DNA of 5,560 nucleotides from Candidatus Nomurabacteria bacterium (GTDB lineage Bacteria > Patescibacteriota > Minisyncoccia > Phycocordibacterales > UBA1006), in NCBI GenBank assembly GCA_029882015.1, contig JAOULM010000036.1, positions 1 through 5,560 on the forward strand, given 5' to 3'. This document shows, piece by piece, positions 1 through 4,922 of this stretch (position 1 is its first letter; the number at the start of each line of letters is the position of its first letter). A program made the translations under genes and the position numbers. The notes beneath the pieces are model-generated. The model was not told the origin of the DNA and did not search any database. It worked only from the letters and a program-made list of their open reading frames with translations.

Positions 1-414
1 AACGACATCGATACTTCGATTCTGATAAGAACAAAACATACCCCCAGTTCTATTACCGTTCAAATATTCGGAGACAATGACGGACGTGTATTCGTTGGTA
101 GCCACAAGTCAGGAGAAAGCCCGTGGTTGCGTATATTGCGTCCTGGTGGAATAGATGCGCGTGATGTGACGGCTTCTGTTTCAGGGCGATACAACGACAG
201 AACTGCACCCACAAAAATCAAAGAAATTACAGACCCAGAAATAGAATGTGGCGAGACTAAAACGACTCAGCTAGCAAATGATGGGTGGTCGGTTGATGTG
301 GTGCGAATAATCACACAACAGGATCGCGACCCTATCACAGAACAAAATACTGTGGTATATTCTCCATCTCAAAAGTATGTTCACGTAGGGGCTTGTGATG
401 AACCTTTGATTTAA
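1..414 (+). CDS. VanW family protein, C-terminal fragment with G5-like tail (5' end outside window)
   Basis: The reading frame is open from base 1 to a TAA at 412-414, so the gene begins upstream; the only in-window start candidate (TTG at 127) would cut through a conserved region. The first 35 or so visible residues (NDIDTSILIRT, then ITVQIFGDNDGRV) resemble the late part of VanW domains, which usually read ND..NPILI.......T..IYG..DGR. A 50-residue tail follows, running from DPEIECGET through a VDVVRI strand to YSPSQKYVHVG; it matches the G5-like module that often closes VanW proteins (DP.LP.G......GxxVxVxR......Y.P...VxxVG). VanW proteins are generally cell-surface or membrane-anchored; their biochemical role is unsettled despite the name taken from vancomycin-resistance clusters. 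The stretch between the two modules (about residues 43-75) is not recognised. The gene stops 3 nt before ychF, so the two are probably co-transcribed. The assignment is by remembered family pattern, not by search. Confidence 0.68.
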   Translation, partial: NDIDTSILIRTKHTPSSITVQIFGDNDGRVFVGSHKSGESPWLRILRPGGIDARDVTASVSGRYNDRTAPTKIKEITDPEIECGETKTTQLANDGWSVDVVRIITQQDRDPITEQNTVVYSPSQKYVHVGACDEPLI

Positions 415-417
415 TTT

Positions 418-1527
418 ATGTCACTATCTATCGGAATTGTCGGACTGCCAAACGTTGGAAAATCAACGCTTTTTAATGCGCTGACAAAAAAATCAGTACC
501 GGCTGAAAATTATCCTTTTTGTACCATTGACCCGTCTGTGGGTATCGTTGGCGTTCCCGACGAACGGCTGGATAAATTGGCTGAATTTTCAGGATCAAAA
601 AAAACCATTCCCGCAGCGATTGAATTTGTTGATATCGCCGGTCTAGTCGAGGGAGCATCAAAAGGCGAGGGGTTGGGAAACAAATTTCTGACCAACATCC
701 GCGAAGTTGATGCTATTTTGCACATGGTTCGCTTGTTCGCAGTCAAACAGGGTGATGGTGCCGTACACCATGTCTACGGCGACATTGATCCATTGCGTGA
801 CATCCAGGTCATCAACATGGAGCTGATTTTGTCAGACCTGGAAACCGTAGAAAAACGATTGGGTAATGTAGAAAAAGAAGTCAAACGTCACAACAAAGAC
901 GCTGTTCACGAAAGAGATGTCTTGGTAAAAATTAAAACCGTATTAGAAAATGAACAACTAGCAAAAACAGCGGATGTTTCAGATGAAGACAAAAAAATAA
1001 TCAAGAGTCTGAGCCTGCTGACATTAAAACCAGTTATCTACGGGCTAAACAAACAAAGCGGGGAAGATAATCTGGACGAAAGTAATCCTGAAAAATTTGC
1101 AGAGCTTGTGAAGCATATTAAACAAACAGAATCAAAATACGTTTTGTTGGATGCAAAAACAGAACATGAGCTACAGGATTTTGATCCAGAAGAAAAAAAA
1201 CAATTCAAAGATGAATTGGGGGCCAAAGCCGACGATATTGATGCTCTAATACGTGAAAGCTACGCGTTGCTCGGATTAATGACATATCTAACCACAGGAC
1301 CCGAGGAATCCCGCGCATGGACTATCAAGATGGGCAGCACAGCACCCGTCGCCGCATCTGCTATTCACACCGATTTTGAAAAACAGTTCATCCGCGCCGA
1401 GGTTATTGGGTGGGACAAACTATTGGAATCTGGATCACGCGGATCAGCCCGCGAATCAGGATTACTTCGCCTAGAAGGCAAAGAATATATCGTCCAAGAT
1501 GGCGATGTGATCGAATTCAAGATATAA
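418..1527 (+). CDS. ychF: YchF/OLA1-type P-loop NTPase (Obg-related, redox-regulated ATPase)
   Basis: This is a full-length YchF (369 aa; family about 363-370). YchF proteins are cytosolic, bind ribosomes, hydrolyse ATP in preference to GTP in the members studied, and are linked to stress responses. The G1 loop GLPNVGKST is at residues 9-17, the switch I region NYPFCTIDP at 31-39 (including Cys35, the conserved redox-sensitive cysteine), and G3 DIAGL at 72-76. A charged coiled-coil insertion follows (about 135-200), and a TGS domain closes the protein (about 283-366, with AWTI, IHTDFEKQFIRAEV and YIVQDGDV). His118 sits where the catalytic-loop histidine of E. coli YchF (His114) is expected. 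The G4 region is unusual: NKQS at 211-214 stands where the family has NxxE. The ATG at 418 matches the family N-terminus, but I see no Shine-Dalgarno sequence before it. Only 3 nt separate it from the upstream stop, so translational coupling or an operon is likely. A terminator follows directly. Confidence 0.97.
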   Translation: MSLSIGIVGLPNVGKSTLFNALTKKSVPAENYPFCTIDPSVGIVGVPDERLDKLAEFSGSKKTIPAAIEFVDIAGLVEGASKGEGLGNKFLTNIREVDAILHMVRLFAVKQGDGAVHHVYGDIDPLRDIQVINMELILSDLETVEKRLGNVEKEVKRHNKDAVHERDVLVKIKTVLENEQLAKTADVSDEDKKIIKSLSLLTLKPVIYGLNKQSGEDNLDESNPEKFAELVKHIKQTESKYVLLDAKTEHELQDFDPEEKKQFKDELGAKADDIDALIRESYALLGLMTYLTTGPEESRAWTIKMGSTAPVAASAIHTDFEKQFIRAEVIGWDKLLESGSRGSARESGLLRLEGKEYIVQDGDVIEFKI

Positions 1528-1557
1528 AAAAGTCAGGATTATTTTCCTGACTTTTTT
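1526..1557. terminator. Bidirectional intrinsic terminator between ychF and the convergent orphan gene
   Basis: GTCAGGA (1532-1538) pairs perfectly with TCCTGAC (1545-1551) around a 6-nt loop. The stem is flanked by a run of A on the left and T on the right (1526-1531 and 1552-1557). It starts within the ychF stop codon and ends 1 nt before the stop of the minus-strand gene, so it can serve both convergent genes. Confidence 0.93.
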
Positions 1558-1558
1558 G

Positions 1559-1762
1559 TTAAGCATTAATTATTCTGTTTTCTATTGCGTGCCAAGAAGA
1601 GCTCTGTTTTAATCTAGAATCAAAATTTGAAGATTCTAATTTCTCAATCAAATTCTCAAAGTGAGCTTTTACTTTTTCTACAGGAACAACACTTATTTTA
1701 CCCTGTTTATAAAGTCGCTCTAAAGATTCAATAAATCTCTTATTAGTTATATTTTTCTCCAT
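1559..1762 (-). CDS. Small orphan protein, 67 aa, function unknown
   Basis: I do not recognise this protein. It reads MEKNITNKRFIES at the start and ends HAIENRIINA. It is charged, Lys/Glu-rich, without a signal peptide, membrane segment or cysteine, and looks mainly helical (about residues 8-22 and 28-47). The frame stays open further upstream, with possible starts at 1804, 1807 and 1834. The extra residues would be a low-complexity Lys/Asn stretch, so the ATG at 1760-1762 is preferred; a purine-rich AAGAGA directly before it is a poor ribosome site. The gene is clearly more A+T-rich than ychF and fba on either side. It converges with ychF and shares its terminator, an arrangement that favours a real transcription unit. 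A toxin-antitoxin component would be a guess, since no partner gene is next to it. A spurious frame cannot be excluded. Confidence 0.5.
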   Translation of the reverse strand: MEKNITNKRFIESLERLYKQGKISVVPVEKVKAHFENLIEKLESSNFDSRLKQSSSWHAIENRIINA

Positions 1763-1795
1763 TCTCTTAGAATTTTTATTTTTTAGCTTATGCTT

Positions 1796-1801
1796 TATAA
1801 T
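1796..1801 (+). promoter_or_regulatory. Perfect -10 box (TATAAT) upstream of fba
   Basis: TATAAT at 1796-1801 would place a transcript start near 1808. The -35 position at the usual spacing is weak (TTTTTA at 1773-1778). A transcript from here would carry the 1829-1861 hairpin in its leader before reaching fba. An ATG lies 9 nt after the box, at 1811. Confidence 0.45.
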
Positions 1802-1828
1802 CATCATACCATGAAAACATTCATAGAA

Positions 1829-1870
1829 AAACAACTTAGAGGTTCAACCTCTAAGTTGTTTGGCCTTTTT
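1829..1870. terminator. 14-bp hairpin with T-run in the fba leader (terminator or attenuator-like)
   Basis: Bases 1829-1842 (AACAACTTAGAGG plus a leading A) pair perfectly with 1848-1861 around a 5-nt TTCAA loop. On the plus strand GGCC and then six T follow, so the T-run is offset 4 nt from the stem, which is unusual for an intrinsic terminator. On the minus strand a T-run follows the stem directly, so antisense transcription from fba would also be stopped before the orphan gene. Only a minus-strand gene lies between this hairpin and the ychF terminator, so on the plus strand it can act only on read-through or on transcripts started at the 1796 -10 box. Confidence 0.6.
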
Positions 1871-1872
1871 TA

Positions 1873-1881
1873 TGTTAAAAT
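1873..1881 (+). promoter_or_regulatory. Extended -10 promoter immediately before fba
   Basis: TGT-TAAAAT (TG at 1873-1874, hexamer 1876-1881) ends 9 nt before the fba ATG. Transcription would begin about 2-3 nt before the start codon, giving an essentially leaderless mRNA. This agrees with the absence of a Shine-Dalgarno sequence. The box lies inside the T-rich tail of the preceding hairpin. Confidence 0.45.
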
Positions 1882-1890
1882 AATGCCCAT

Positions 1891-2904
1891 ATGCAAACAC
1901 CAATTCTTATAGAAACAATAGAAAAAATGATGACTCCAGGTAAAGGGGTTTTAGCTATTGACGAATCAAATGGTACGGCGGATAAAAAACGATTAGCACC
2001 CATCGGAGTGAATGGAACACCAGAAAACCGCCGTCGTTTTCGTGAACTATTTTTAGATATGGACGGAAATGAAACATTCTTGTCCGGGGTTATTCTATAC
2101 GACGAGACACTAAAACAATCAAACAGCGACGAGAAACCATTTGTCGATATTTTAGCAGACAAAGATATCGTGATCGGTATCAAAGTCGACGAAGGAGCAA
2201 AAGACAGCGATGAATTTCCTGGCGAAAAAATAACGGCAGGTATTGATGGGCTGGACGAGAGACTGGCGGGGTATTATGAACTGGGGGCTCGTTTCGCAAA
2301 ATGGCGCGCGGTGATTACCATCGATACCGACAGCGGACTACCAACAGACGGAGCTATCCGTAAAAACGCAGAAATTTTGGCGCGTTATGCCGAGTTGTGT
2401 CATAAAAATAATATTGTCCCTATGATTGAACCCGAGGTTCTATTACAAGGGTCACATAAAATGGATATTGCAGAACAAGTAACGGGTCGCACTTTGACTA
2501 TTGTTTTTGAAGAGCTAGATCGTCGAGGGGTTGATGCTAAATACGTTATATTGAAAACCAGCATGGTTGTACCAGGGGACGCCAGCGGGGAATTAATGGA
2601 ATCAGAAAAAGTTGGCGCCACAACAGTTCGAATGTTGAATAATTCTATTCCACAGAACATTGGTGGCGTTGTATTTTTGTCTGGTGGTCAGACATCAGAA
2701 CAAGCTACCGAGAACCTAGATGCGATTGCTGACGAAATGCAGGTCCAGGGGGCTCCTTGGATGATGACTTTTTCGTTTAGCCGAGCAATTGAAATGCCCG
2801 TCCTAGAAGCCTGGGCCGGCAAAGACGAAAACGTTGCAGAGGCACAAGAAATCTATGTTGATATTTTAAAACGAGATGCCTGGGCACAACGTGGGATGTT
2901 GTAG
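1891..2904 (+). CDS. fba: Fructose-bisphosphate aldolase, class I
   Basis: This enzyme cleaves fructose 1,6-bisphosphate to glyceraldehyde 3-phosphate and dihydroxyacetone phosphate, and runs in reverse in gluconeogenesis. It is cytosolic and uses a lysine Schiff base, not a metal. The whole (beta/alpha)8 barrel is present in 337 aa. Landmarks, with rabbit muscle equivalents in brackets, are LAIDES with Asp24 (Asp33), GIKVDEG with Lys98 (Lys107), FAKWRAV with Lys137 and Arg139 (Lys146, Arg148), IEPEVL with Glu180 and Glu182 (Glu187, Glu189), ILKTSMV with the Schiff-base Lys222 (Lys229), the phosphate-binding FLSGGQ at 262-267, and Arg298 in the FSFSRA segment. The flexible eukaryotic tail ending in Tyr363 is absent and the protein ends WAQRGML, as in bacterial class I aldolases. 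The ATG at 1891 gives a family-like N-terminus; no Shine-Dalgarno sequence is visible. No U-tract terminator follows; the repeat cluster begins 8 nt after the TAG. Confidence 0.96.
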   Translation: MQTPILIETIEKMMTPGKGVLAIDESNGTADKKRLAPIGVNGTPENRRRFRELFLDMDGNETFLSGVILYDETLKQSNSDEKPFVDILADKDIVIGIKVDEGAKDSDEFPGEKITAGIDGLDERLAGYYELGARFAKWRAVITIDTDSGLPTDGAIRKNAEILARYAELCHKNNIVPMIEPEVLLQGSHKMDIAEQVTGRTLTIVFEELDRRGVDAKYVILKTSMVVPGDASGELMESEKVGATTVRMLNNSIPQNIGGVVFLSGGQTSEQATENLDAIADEMQVQGAPWMMTFSFSRAIEMPVLEAWAGKDENVAEAQEIYVDILKRDAWAQRGML

Positions 2905-2912
2905 CGCGCAGT

Positions 2913-2971
2913 TCCTGCTCCCCTATGTAGGGGGCCCGCCCGGATGAACCGTTCGGACGGGCTGTCGACGT
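2913..2971 (+). repeat. Palindromic repeat A, copy 1 (with extra hairpin)
   Basis: The first 21 bases (2913-2933, containing CTCCCCTATGTAGGGG) are identical to 3049-3069, and the last 11 (GCTGTCGACGT, 2961-2971) are identical to 3071-3081. Here 27 nt lie between these blocks, against 1 nt in copy 2. The extra stretch folds as a hairpin: 2934-2942 pairs with 2954-2962 in 8 of 9 positions around an 11-nt loop. The repeat is much richer in G+C than the surrounding genes. Confidence 0.85.
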
Positions 2972-2988
2972 CCAACACTACCACCAAT

Positions 2989-3030
2989 CTCCCCCTTGAT
3001 AAGGGTGAGTGCCCGCAGGGCGAGGGGGAT
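2989..3030 (-). repeat. Palindromic repeat B, left copy (inverted relative to the right copy)
   Basis: CTCCCCCTT and AAGGGTGAG (2989-3009) form a 9-bp stem with one mismatch around GAT. TGCCC, GCA and GGGC follow (GCCC/GGGC stem, 3011-3021), and then GAGGGGGAT. Read on the opposite strand, this has the same order of blocks as 3445-3483: a poly-C block, GCCC-YRC-GGGCAC, then a C-rich/G-rich hairpin. The two copies therefore flank the endonuclease gene as inverted repeats. Confidence 0.75.
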
Positions 3031-3048
3031 GAAACCAAACTTAATGTG

Positions 3049-3098
3049 TCCTGCTCCCCTATGTAGGGGAGCTGTCGACGTTAGGAGACTGAGGGGTA
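3049..3098 (+). repeat. Palindromic repeat A, copy 2, overlapping the 3' end of the DUF559 gene
   Basis: GCTCCCCTA (3053-3061) pairs perfectly with TAGGGGAGC (3064-3072) around a 2-nt loop. CTGTCGACGT, a GGAGAC block and TGAGGGGTAT follow. The layout (C/G hairpin, TGTC...GAC, GAGGGG end) parallels repeat B. The minus-strand DUF559 frame runs through it and uses CTA at 3059-3061 (TAG on the minus strand) as its stop. Confidence 0.85.
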
Positions 3099-3433
3099 TC
3101 TAGAACACTCTGAATCTTCATAATTACCCCATCTAGATTTTGATCAATTTCATTATTCCAAAACCTCAGCACAGTTATATCTTGCCCCGCAAGAAAACCA
3201 TCCCGTATAATATCTTTTTCTTTCTCCTCCAAGTGCTGTGATCCATCAATCTCTACCGCCACTCGTCTTTCTCCACAATAAAAATCCAGAATATAAGGAC
3301 CAACACCGAATTGTCGTCTGAATTTAAATCCTAGATATTTCCTGCGCAATCGTGACCACAAAATTTCCTCATGGGGAGTAGCTTCGTGGCGCAGTTTTTT
3401 ACGAATATTTTTTTGTTTTTTGTCGTTATACAT
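3059..3433 (-). CDS. DUF559 / Vsr-like PD-(D/E)XK endonuclease-domain protein
   Basis: The protein has 124 aa. DUF559 proteins are small, single-domain members of the restriction-endonuclease-like fold, related to very-short-patch-repair (Vsr) nucleases. Their substrates and cellular roles are mostly unknown. Visible family marks are RHEATPHEEILWSRLR (15-30), FKFRRQFGVG (37-45), YILDFYC with Asp50, VAVEIDGSQH with Glu61 and Asp63, and ITVLRFWNNEI (86-96). Asp50 with Glu61-x-Asp63 is the expected metal-binding set, so the active site appears intact. The ATG at 3431-3433 gives a normal family N-terminus. A GGAGGGG block at the end of repeat B, 11 nt before the start, could act as a rather distant ribosome site. 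The last 12 residues (113-124) and the stop come from repeat A. The gene follows ung on the same strand after a 75-nt gap filled by repeat B, so read-through from ung is possible. Confidence 0.9.
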   Translation of the reverse strand: MYNDKKQKNIRKKLRHEATPHEEILWSRLRRKYLGFKFRRQFGVGPYILDFYCGERRVAVEIDGSQHLEEKEKDIIRDGFLAGQDITVLRFWNNEIDQNLDGVIMKIQSVLDTPQSPNVDSSPT

Positions 3434-3444
3434 ATTTATAAATA

Positions 3445-3483
3445 CCCCTCCGCCCTACGGGCACCTCCCCAGCGTAGGGGAGG
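3445..3483 (+). repeat. Palindromic repeat B, right copy
   Basis: CCCCTCC leads into GCCC-TAC-GGGC (3452-3462). CCTCCCC (3464-3470) and GGGGAGG (3477-3483) then form a perfect 7-bp stem with a 6-nt loop. It has the same block order as the reverse complement of 2989-3030. It lies between the ung stop (3509) and the DUF559 start (3433). No T-run follows on either strand, so it is not a typical terminator. Confidence 0.8.
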
Positions 3484-3508
3484 AGGGTTGTCGTTTGATT
3501 TATGTATT

Positions 3509-4180
3509 CTACCACTCGATTGGTATTTTTCCTTTACTCTCTAAGTATTCGTTACATTTCGAAAAATGTTTACAGTCAAAGAATCCATTATATGCAGAAA
3601 ATGGCGACGGGTGTGCCGCCTGCAAAACCAAATGCTTTGTATGGTCAATCAGATCGGATTTTCCCTTGGCATAATTACCCCACAGCATAAACACCAAATG
3701 TTCACGTTTGTCAGACAATGTTCTGATTACATTATCTGTAAATTCCTCCCAACCTTTTTTCTGGTGGCTGGCGGGTTGTCCAGCGCGCACCGATAAAATA
3801 GCGTTCAGTAAAAAGACACCTTGTTTTGCCCAATCTTCCAGATTGCCATCGGCAAAGTCTTTGTGGATATTAACATCGTTCGCAATCTCTTTGTAGATGT
3901 TTTTCAAGCTCGGCGGAGGAGTCACGCCACCTTGCACAGAAAAACACAGCCCATGAGCCTGACCAGCCCCGTGATAGGGGTCCTGGCCCAATATGATGAC
4001 CTTGGCGTGGTCAAATGGCGTTAAATCAAAGGCATTGAATATGTCGTGCGCTGGGGGATAAATCAGTTTTGTCTGATATTCGGTTCGCACAAATTTTGTC
4101 AGGTCTTCCCAGACCTTTTTATCAAAAAAATCCCTTAACACATTTTTCCATGATTCTTCTATTTTTACGTCATTTCCCAT
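3509..4180 (-). CDS. ung: Uracil-DNA glycosylase, family 1
   Basis: Ung removes uracil from DNA, arising from cytosine deamination or dUTP incorporation, and starts base-excision repair. The 223-aa length is normal for bacterial Ung. The water-activating loop GQDPYHG is at 65-71 with catalytic Asp67. Phe80 in GLCFSV is the uracil-stacking residue, and Asn126 in LLNAILSV is the uracil-recognition Asn. VFMLWGNYAKGK spans 163-174. The minor-groove loop is HPSPFSAYNGFF at 190-201 with His190, the E. coli His187 equivalent. This loop departs from the family consensus HPSPLSAxRGFFG: Phe194 replaces the wedge leucine, Asn198 replaces Arg, and Asp202 replaces Gly. The ATG at 4178-4180 lacks a Shine-Dalgarno sequence. 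A possible -10 (TATGCT, minus strand, 4192-4197) would start transcription a few bases before the ATG. The gene diverges from the psd-like gene, with 42 nt between start codons. Confidence 0.97.
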   Translation of the reverse strand: MGNDVKIEESWKNVLRDFFDKKVWEDLTKFVRTEYQTKLIYPPAHDIFNAFDLTPFDHAKVIILGQDPYHGAGQAHGLCFSVQGGVTPPPSLKNIYKEIANDVNIHKDFADGNLEDWAKQGVFLLNAILSVRAGQPASHQKKGWEEFTDNVIRTLSDKREHLVFMLWGNYAKGKSDLIDHTKHLVLQAAHPSPFSAYNGFFDCKHFSKCNEYLESKGKIPIEW

Positions 4181-4191
4181 ATATAAAGTCT

Positions 4192-4197
4192 AGCATA
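4192..4197 (-). promoter_or_regulatory. Possible -10 box for ung
   Basis: TATGCT on the minus strand (4 of 6 matches to TATAAT) ends 11 nt before the ung ATG and would give a leader of only a few bases. The -35 region is not convincing. It would overlap the divergent psd-like promoter region. Confidence 0.25.
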
Positions 4198-4207
4198 TAC
4201 AAAATAT

Positions 4208-4216
4208 TGGTATAAT
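4208..4216 (+). promoter_or_regulatory. Extended -10 promoter giving a leaderless psd-like transcript
   Basis: TGG-TATAAT (4208-4216) is a perfect -10 hexamer with an extended TGn. It ends 6 nt before the ATG at 4223. At the usual 7-nt distance the first transcribed base would be the A of the ATG. A recognisable -35 is absent, as expected for an extended -10. Confidence 0.7.
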
Positions 4217-4222
4217 AATCCT

Positions 4223-4852
4223 ATGAAAAAAATATTTATAAAAATTGGATGGGTAATTATTGGACTCATTGTATTATTTGGAATAGCTACTGCGATTTTT
4301 AACCGCACACCAACGCGAGATATTCCAACTGATCTATCAGATATCGTATCGCCAGCACATGGGACCGTGATTGGCGTTGAACCAATCACAGACGAAGTAA
4401 TTTCATTTGTGAAAAAGGGGACCGTGAACGAGATTTCTGTTCCTGATACATTTATCGGTGGGACGATGGTGGTGATTGAACTTCGTATAAAAAATATCCA
4501 TGCACAACGTGCTCCATACAGCGGAGTCGTATCATATGTCGAACATATCCCCGGAAAACATGCCAATGCAATTTATAACGATGATGTTACCCGCCTGGCC
4601 ACAGAGAATGAAAAATTCATCACCATTATCGATACAGAACACGGACCAATTGGTGTTGTGCAGGTATCAGGATTGGTGGCACGTCGGATTATAAACAAGC
4701 TGGAAATTGGCGACACTGTCGAACGTGGACAGATGATTGGACGTATTTTGTTAGGGTCACAAACCCTGTTGTTATTGCCTCCAAACAGCACAGAATTGGT
4801 AGAAATGGAACAGATTGTGGTGGATGGAGAGAGTGTGATAGGGAATTGGTAG
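4223..4852 (+). CDS. psd: Phosphatidylserine decarboxylase-like proenzyme, membrane-anchored
   Basis: Psd decarboxylates phosphatidylserine (or archaetidylserine) to the ethanolamine lipid at the inner membrane. It does so through a pyruvoyl group made by self-cleavage before a serine. The 209-aa length fits the short PSD-A type. A membrane helix lies at about 5-25, followed by FNRTPTRDIP, the counterpart of FFRDPxRxIP. VSPAHGTV is at 42-49, ELRIKNIHAQRAPYSG at 86-101, HIPGKHANAI at 108-117, ENEK at 128-131, VVQVSGLVARRI at 145-156, and the cleavage site LGSQ at 177-180. Cleavage before Ser179 would give a 178-aa beta chain and a 31-aa alpha chain. Two positions are odd. The family's PADG is PAHG here, removing the Asp implicated in the self-cleavage triad, and the family's DVHVNR is NIHAQR here. 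Activity is therefore uncertain although the fold is clear. Transcription is probably leaderless. No phosphatidylserine synthase gene is in the window. Confidence 0.85.
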   Translation: MKKIFIKIGWVIIGLIVLFGIATAIFNRTPTRDIPTDLSDIVSPAHGTVIGVEPITDEVISFVKKGTVNEISVPDTFIGGTMVVIELRIKNIHAQRAPYSGVVSYVEHIPGKHANAIYNDDVTRLATENEKFITIIDTEHGPIGVVQVSGLVARRIINKLEIGDTVERGQMIGRILLGSQTLLLLPPNSTELVEMEQIVVDGESVIGNW

Positions 4853-4855
4853 GGG

Positions 4856-4884
4856 TTGACATTTATTGTTAAGTGTGATACTCT
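4856..4884 (+). promoter_or_regulatory. Sigma-70-type promoter for the secreted orphan gene
   Basis: A perfect TTGACA (4856-4861) is followed by a 17-nt spacer ending in TGA and then TACTCT (4879-4884), an extended but weak -10 hexamer. Transcription would start near 4891, giving a leader of about 32 nt without a Shine-Dalgarno sequence. The -35 begins 3 nt after the psd-like stop codon. A small inverted repeat (CTCTT, CTC, AAGAG; 4881-4893) overlaps the -10 and start region and could be a weak operator or chance. Confidence 0.6.
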
Positions 4885-4922
4885 TCTCAAGAGAGTAAAT
4901 TTTAAAACTAAATATTCAAATC

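Larger units (their letters stand above)
2989..3483 (-). mobile_element. Possible repeat-flanked DUF559 endonuclease cassette
   Basis: A minus-strand DUF559 gene plus an A repeat is enclosed by two B repeats in opposite orientation, giving a unit of about 495 bp. It sits between two housekeeping genes, fba and ung, and is more G+C-rich at its borders than they are. I see no target-site duplication and no transposase, so mobility is an inference from layout only. The repeats could instead be ordinary intergenic palindromes that happen to surround the gene. Confidence 0.3.

Noticed and set aside
510..746. Minus-strand 78-codon frame inside ychF
   Set aside because: It is antisense to the conserved G-domain and has no support of its own.
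1875..2660. Minus-strand frames of 86-102 codons inside fba
   Set aside because: They mirror conserved aldolase coding sequence and have no start signals or family resemblance.
2853..3038. Minus-strand 61-codon frame through repeats A copy 1 and B left into the fba end
   Set aside because: Its Pro/Ser/Gly/Arg-rich translation is just the palindromic repeats read as protein, and it overlaps fba.
2913..3098. Possible CRISPR array (two exact 21-nt repeats 136 nt apart)
   Set aside because: Only two copies, of unequal total length, with another palindrome between them and no cas genes nearby.
4165..4566. A 133-codon minus-strand frame antisense to the psd-like gene and overlapping the ung start
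   Set aside because: It lies opposite strongly conserved psd blocks and across the divergent promoter region, and its translation resembles no protein family; it is a shadow frame.
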